This document shows, piece by piece, positions 14,822-17,280 of a stretch of DNA of 17,280 nt. The translations under genes were made by a program, and so were the position numbers. The notes beneath the pieces are model-generated. The model was not told the origin of the DNA and ran no database searches. It saw only the letters and a list, made by a program, of their open reading frames with translations. Source of the stretch: DATKPC01 sp035524275 (GTDB taxonomy: Bacteria; Pseudomonadota; Gammaproteobacteria; Burkholderiales; Burkholderiaceae_F); NCBI GenBank assembly GCA_035524275.1, contig DATKPC010000084.1, positions 1 through 17,280 of the forward strand, given 5' to 3'. Every line of letters starts with the position of its first letter. The stretch's first letter is position 1.

Positions 14822-15040
14822 CGTTTCCCCGCCGGATCGCCCCCTCCAGGTGACCCAAGGCTTCAGCCGCTTATTTACGACCCAGCTCCGACACTCGATG
14901 GTCTACCAGGGGGGGGATCGATTTTTGACGCACCGTCGGGCTTCTTCCTCGCCGACGTCACTACGATTTTGGATCCGCAGCAGCAGTATCGGACGGACGC
15001 ATGTTGTGACGTTGCGTTCAAGTTCGTTCGACGCAATTGA
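14822..15040 (+). pseudogene. in-frame continuation of the Cry-like gene after TGA
   Basis: After TGA at 14819-14821 the same frame stays open for 72 codons to TGA at 15038-15040. The translated segment looks like real protein (LIYDPAPTLDG, then FDAPSGFFLADVTTILDPQQ, then TDACCDVAFKFVRRN) with ordinary codon choice. It is reminiscent of the cysteine-containing C-terminus upstream (CACASVAFAF versus ACCDVAFKF). The simplest reading is that the original gene ran 13604-15040 and gained a nonsense mutation, for example CGA to TGA. Readthrough or a base error are alternatives. A strong hairpin begins 12 nt after the distal stop. Confidence 0.5.
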
Positions 15041-15051
15041 GTCGGCGGGAG

Positions 15052-15070
15052 GGCGTCGGTCGCCGACGCC
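15052..15070 (+). terminator. hairpin downstream of the extended Cry-like frame
   Basis: GGCGTCGG, TCG, CCGACGCC is a perfect 8-bp stem with a 3-nt loop, 12 nt after the TGA at 15038-15040. No T-run follows, so it is an imperfect intrinsic terminator at best, but its position favours 15040 as the original gene end. A 5-bp repeat GAACC/GGTTC (15078-15092) follows. Confidence 0.4.
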
Positions 15071-15158
15071 GCAGGTTGAACCATTTAGGTTCGATCTGCT
15101 GTGGCGAGAGCCGCCATCACCGCGGCCGCCGTCGCCGGCGGGCGCACTGCTCGTCGTA

Positions 15159-15177
15159 GGCGGAGGTATCCTCCGCC
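15159..15177. repeat. perfect hairpin at the start of the IS66-related segment
   Basis: GGCGGAGG, TAT, CCTCCGCC forms an 8-bp stem with a 3-nt loop where composition returns to high GC and the TnpC-like frame opens. It does not resemble the GTAA-type ends of IS66 elements. It may be a remnant regulatory or terminator structure, or mark the rearrangement point. Confidence 0.4.
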
Positions 15178-16446
15178 GTGCAGGCGAACTCGCGAAGCAC
15201 CGACCTCGATCTCGATGAACGCCGCGCTCATGTCGGTTTGCGCGGCTTCCGGCTCTTGCTTCGCGTCAGCGACGTCCGGCCCGGCAGCTACGTGGTGCTG
15301 CAGTTCGTGCGGCCGGTGATCAAGCGGCGCGACACGCAGAAGCTGGACCGCGCGCCGGCGCCGCTGGGGGTGATCGAGGGCAGCCGTGCCGATGTCAGCT
15401 TCGTGCCCGGGATGATGGTCGACAAGCTGGCCCATCACCTGCCGCTGTACCGGCAGCACCAGCGGCTGCAGGCCGCTGGCGTGCGGGTGAGCCGGCAGTG
15501 GCTGACGCAGCTGATGCAGACGGCGGTGCAACTGCTGGAGCCGGTGTACGACGCGCACCTGGCCGGCGTGCTGAGCAGCCGGATCAAGGCGATGGACGAG
15601 ACGCCGATCAAGGCCGGGGTGAAGGCGCCGGGCAAGGTGCGCACGGCGTACTTCTGGCCGATCTACGGCGAGCACGACGAGATCTGCTTCGTGTACTACC
15701 CGGACCGAAGTTGGGGCAACGTCGAGGATGCGCTCGGGCTGAAGCCGCCCGACGGCGGAGTGCTGCTCACGGACGGCTACGACGCCTACGCGCACTAAGC
15801 GGCGAAGGTCGGGCTGACGCACGCGCTGTGCTGGGTGCATGCGCGGCGCGAGGTATACGAGGCGCGCGATGTGGAGCCGCAACTGGCCGACGAAGCGCTC
15901 GCGATGATCGCGCAGCTGTACAAGATCGAGGAGGAGATCGGCGAGCGCGGCCTCACCGGCGCAGCGAAGCGCGAGGTACGGCAGAACCGCTCCAAGCCGC
16001 AGGTGCAGGCGTTCCTGAAGTGGGTCGACCGGGCGTTCGAGCGCCAGGGGATGTTGCCGAGCAACCCGTTCCTCAAGGCGCTGGCCTACATCCGCGAGCG
16101 ACGGGACGGACTGCAGGTGTACCTGGAAGATCCGGACGTGCCGATGGACACGAACCACCTGGAGCGAGCGCTGCGGGTGGTGCCCATGGGGCGAAAAAAC
16201 TGGATGTTCTGCTGGACGGAACTCGGTGCGCGGCACGTCGGCATGATGCAAAGCCTGCTGACGACGTGCAGGCTGCACTAGATCGACGCGTACGACTATC
16301 TGGTCGACGTCCTGCAGCGCATCGGCGAGCATCCGGCCAGCCGCGTCGAGGAACTCACGCCGCGGCGCTGGAAGGCGCTCTACGCCGGCAACCCGCTTCG
16401 CTCCCCGCTATACGAGATCGACCGCAGGCTCAAGAACGCCGCGTAG
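15178..16446 (+). pseudogene. tnpC: IS66 family transposase TnpC, 5'-truncated with two nonsense codons
   Basis: One reading frame runs to TAG at 16444-16446 and is broken by TAA at 15796-15798 and TAG at 16279-16281. Joined, it reads as the catalytic and C-terminal part of an IS66 TnpC: HHLPLYRQHQRL, VSRQWLTQL, AMDETPIKAG (first catalytic Asp), AYFWPIYGEHDEICF, LLTDGYDAYAH (second Asp), LPSNPFLKALAYIRERR, DTNHLERALR (catalytic Glu), MGRKNWMFCWTELGA, then YLVDVLQRIGEHPASR. The stops fall where relatives have a tyrosine (after DAYAH) and, by context, a Gln or similar codon. Recognisable similarity starts near 15270 (DVRPGSYVVLQFVRP). The N-terminal helical and zinc-binding parts are missing, and no TnpA/TnpB genes or clear terminal repeats are present. 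The element is dead by itself. Confidence 0.9.
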
Positions 16447-16457
16447 TTACCGGTTAC

Positions 16458-16757
16458 ACGCGCATTTCGGACGACCTCCTCGTCCAAGGCGCTGTCGGAC
16501 TCCCAGAGGATCTCTTTGCGAAGCGTGAAATCACGCCGCTGCTCGCGCGAGAAATCCTTCGCGACGAATGTCTCGTCGGCCCCGCCGAAATACCCGATCG
16601 AGTCGGTCAGGTCCTGTCCGACGAAGATTTTTCCGTTCGGGTAGGTGATCTTGTGGACCACCTTCCGCTGCTGCTTGACAGGGCCGGCGGTGGAGCAGAC
16701 TTTGCCTTGTTTGGTAGCCGCCGAGTTCGACGCGCCCTTTGCGGCGCGAGCGTCCTT
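16458..16757 (-). pseudogene. GIY-YIG nuclease-like region, C-terminally truncated at the IS66 junction
   Basis: On the minus strand, in frame with the end of the DUF429-like region, lies VVHKITYPNGKIFVGQDLTD, then SIGYFGG, REQRRDFTLRKEILWESDSA and DEEV. ITYPNGKIFVGQ corresponds to the paired GIY and YIG strands of a GIY-YIG domain, with Phe in place of the second Tyr. RRDFTLRKEILWES supplies the basic and acidic residues expected in the following helix. The sequence then becomes unrelated at about 16457-16475, right beside the TnpC stop, so the last part of the domain is lost. No start codon with a ribosome site is evident, and a linker rich in Ala, Lys and Ser joins it to the preceding region. 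It may be a fusion, or a separate gene joined by a mutated stop. Confidence 0.6.
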
Positions 16758-17280
16758 TACGACACCAAGGATCCACCCCTCCACGTTGGCCGTTGCCCGA
16801 TCGCGGTCGCTCAATGGCGGATCGAGATACGGCGCGAGCGAGCCATCATGGTCGGCCCTTGCAAGCCACGCCGCAACGCTATAGGCGTCGTGCTGGTCGG
16901 CGTCCCGTACGTCCCGATTGAATTCGCTGCTCCAGAGACCTCCAGGATGGCAGACTTGCCTTCGGGGATCTCCCATCCGTCGAAAGGCCAAACGTGCACC
17001 TGGTCGCCGCACTGTTCGCGAATGAATCGCAGCCACGGAATGCCGGCGTGCGCGGACGACGCCACCGTGCCGGGTACGTCGAAATGGAAAACCGACTTCG
17101 CCGAGCCCGACCACTCCTCCGTAAGGCGACGCCACTTCGGATTGCCGCTGCGGGCGGGTCCATTGCCATGGCTGCCGACGCGAACGAAGTCGACGTAGGT
17201 GTGGTCCTCGTCGGTCGGCCAGTGCCGCTGGAAATCGTCAAGGAAGTTCGGCCATTCGAGCGGCAGTCCGTGCCGCTCGA
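16758..17280 (-). pseudogene. DUF429-like protein, partial and frameshifted
   Basis: The gene enters from the right edge on the minus strand. Its frame reads EWPNFLDDFQRHWPTDEDHT, YVDFVRVGSHGNG, HAGIPWLRFIREQCG, VHVWPFDGWEIPEGKSAILEV and then breaks. The match resumes in another frame with LWSSEFNRD, DQHDAYSVAAWLARADHDGS and VEGWILGV. The order WPFDGW, AILEV, LWS, DxHDAYxxAxWL, EGWILGV fits a DUF429-type (predicted RNase H-like nuclease) protein of unknown role. The break, at about 16934-16940, suggests a small deletion that removed a few residues between EV and LW. After EGWILGV one would expect a stop; a TAA is present there one base out of frame. Its N-terminus is outside the window. Confidence 0.6.

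Noticed and set aside
14721..15218. 165-codon plus-strand frame across the Cry-like gene end
   Set aside because: Ser/Arg/Pro-rich shadow in a different frame; the Cry-like frame itself continues with better codon use after the TGA.
15085..16332. 415-codon minus-strand open frame opposite the IS66 fragment
   Set aside because: It is antisense to tnpC, His/Arg/Leu-rich, without domain or ribosome site; the plus strand clearly encodes IS66 TnpC motifs.
13369..16457. IS66-type composite element with left end GTAACC at 13369 and right end GGTTAC at 16452-16457
   Set aside because: Only six bases match between the proposed ends, and the flanking 8 bp do not form a target duplication.
1..17280. 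CRISPR array, tRNA or rRNA genes
   Set aside because: No regularly spaced direct repeats and no cloverleaf or rRNA-like segments were recognised on reading the window.

Overview
The window is high-GC bacterial chromosome, most likely from a proteobacterium. The evidence is strong G/C bias at third codon positions, a Sec-type signal peptide without a lipobox, an FCD-type GntR regulator, a binding-protein-dependent sugar ABC importer, and an IS66-family transposase remnant. The exact lineage (Beta- versus Alphaproteobacteria) cannot be settled from sequence alone. No rRNA, tRNA or CRISPR array was seen.

Positions 1-13133 hold a carbohydrate uptake and catabolism locus built around a divergent control region (about 3684-4040). 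Leftward (minus strand) run a ketose 3-epimerase-like TIM barrel, a VOC protein, a mandelate racemase/muconate lactonizing (enolase superfamily) enzyme, a GntR/FCD regulator and the start of a D-2-hydroxyacid dehydrogenase cut by the window edge. Rightward (plus strand) run a second sugar isomerase/epimerase TIM barrel, a Gfo/Idh/MocA oxidoreductase, a PNPOx-fold protein, and a complete ABC importer: ATPase A, periplasmic binding protein, two permeases, ATPase B and a small three-helix membrane protein. The control region carries two matching TGGT-N3-ACCA palindromes, the classic half-site pattern of FadR-type GntR proteins. One overlaps a good TTGACA/TATTCT promoter of the leftward operon, so the GntR protein encoded in that operon is the likely local regulator. 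The likely logic is uptake of a sugar, polyol or sugar acid, oxidation and epimerisation, then dehydration or reduction, but the substrate is not determined.

The two ATPases are complementary: A lacks the H-loop histidine but keeps a normal signature, while B keeps the histidine but has a damaged signature (LSEGE). Assembled head-to-tail they would give one consensus and one degenerate ATP site.

At about 13240-13290 the rightward operon breaks inside the first Rossmann motif of another Gfo/Idh gene. Beyond lies a visibly less GC-rich accessory segment. It carries a strong ribosome site and a gene whose product looks like the pore-forming helical domain of Cry delta-endotoxins (13604-14821). 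Its frame appears to continue past an in-frame TGA to 15040, followed by a hairpin. Next comes an IS66 TnpC pseudogene with two nonsense codons (to 16446), then on the minus strand a frameshifted DUF429-like region joined to a GIY-YIG-like region, truncated against the IS66 remnant and running off the right edge. The right 4 kb therefore looks like a decayed mobile/accessory junction inserted into a metabolic operon.
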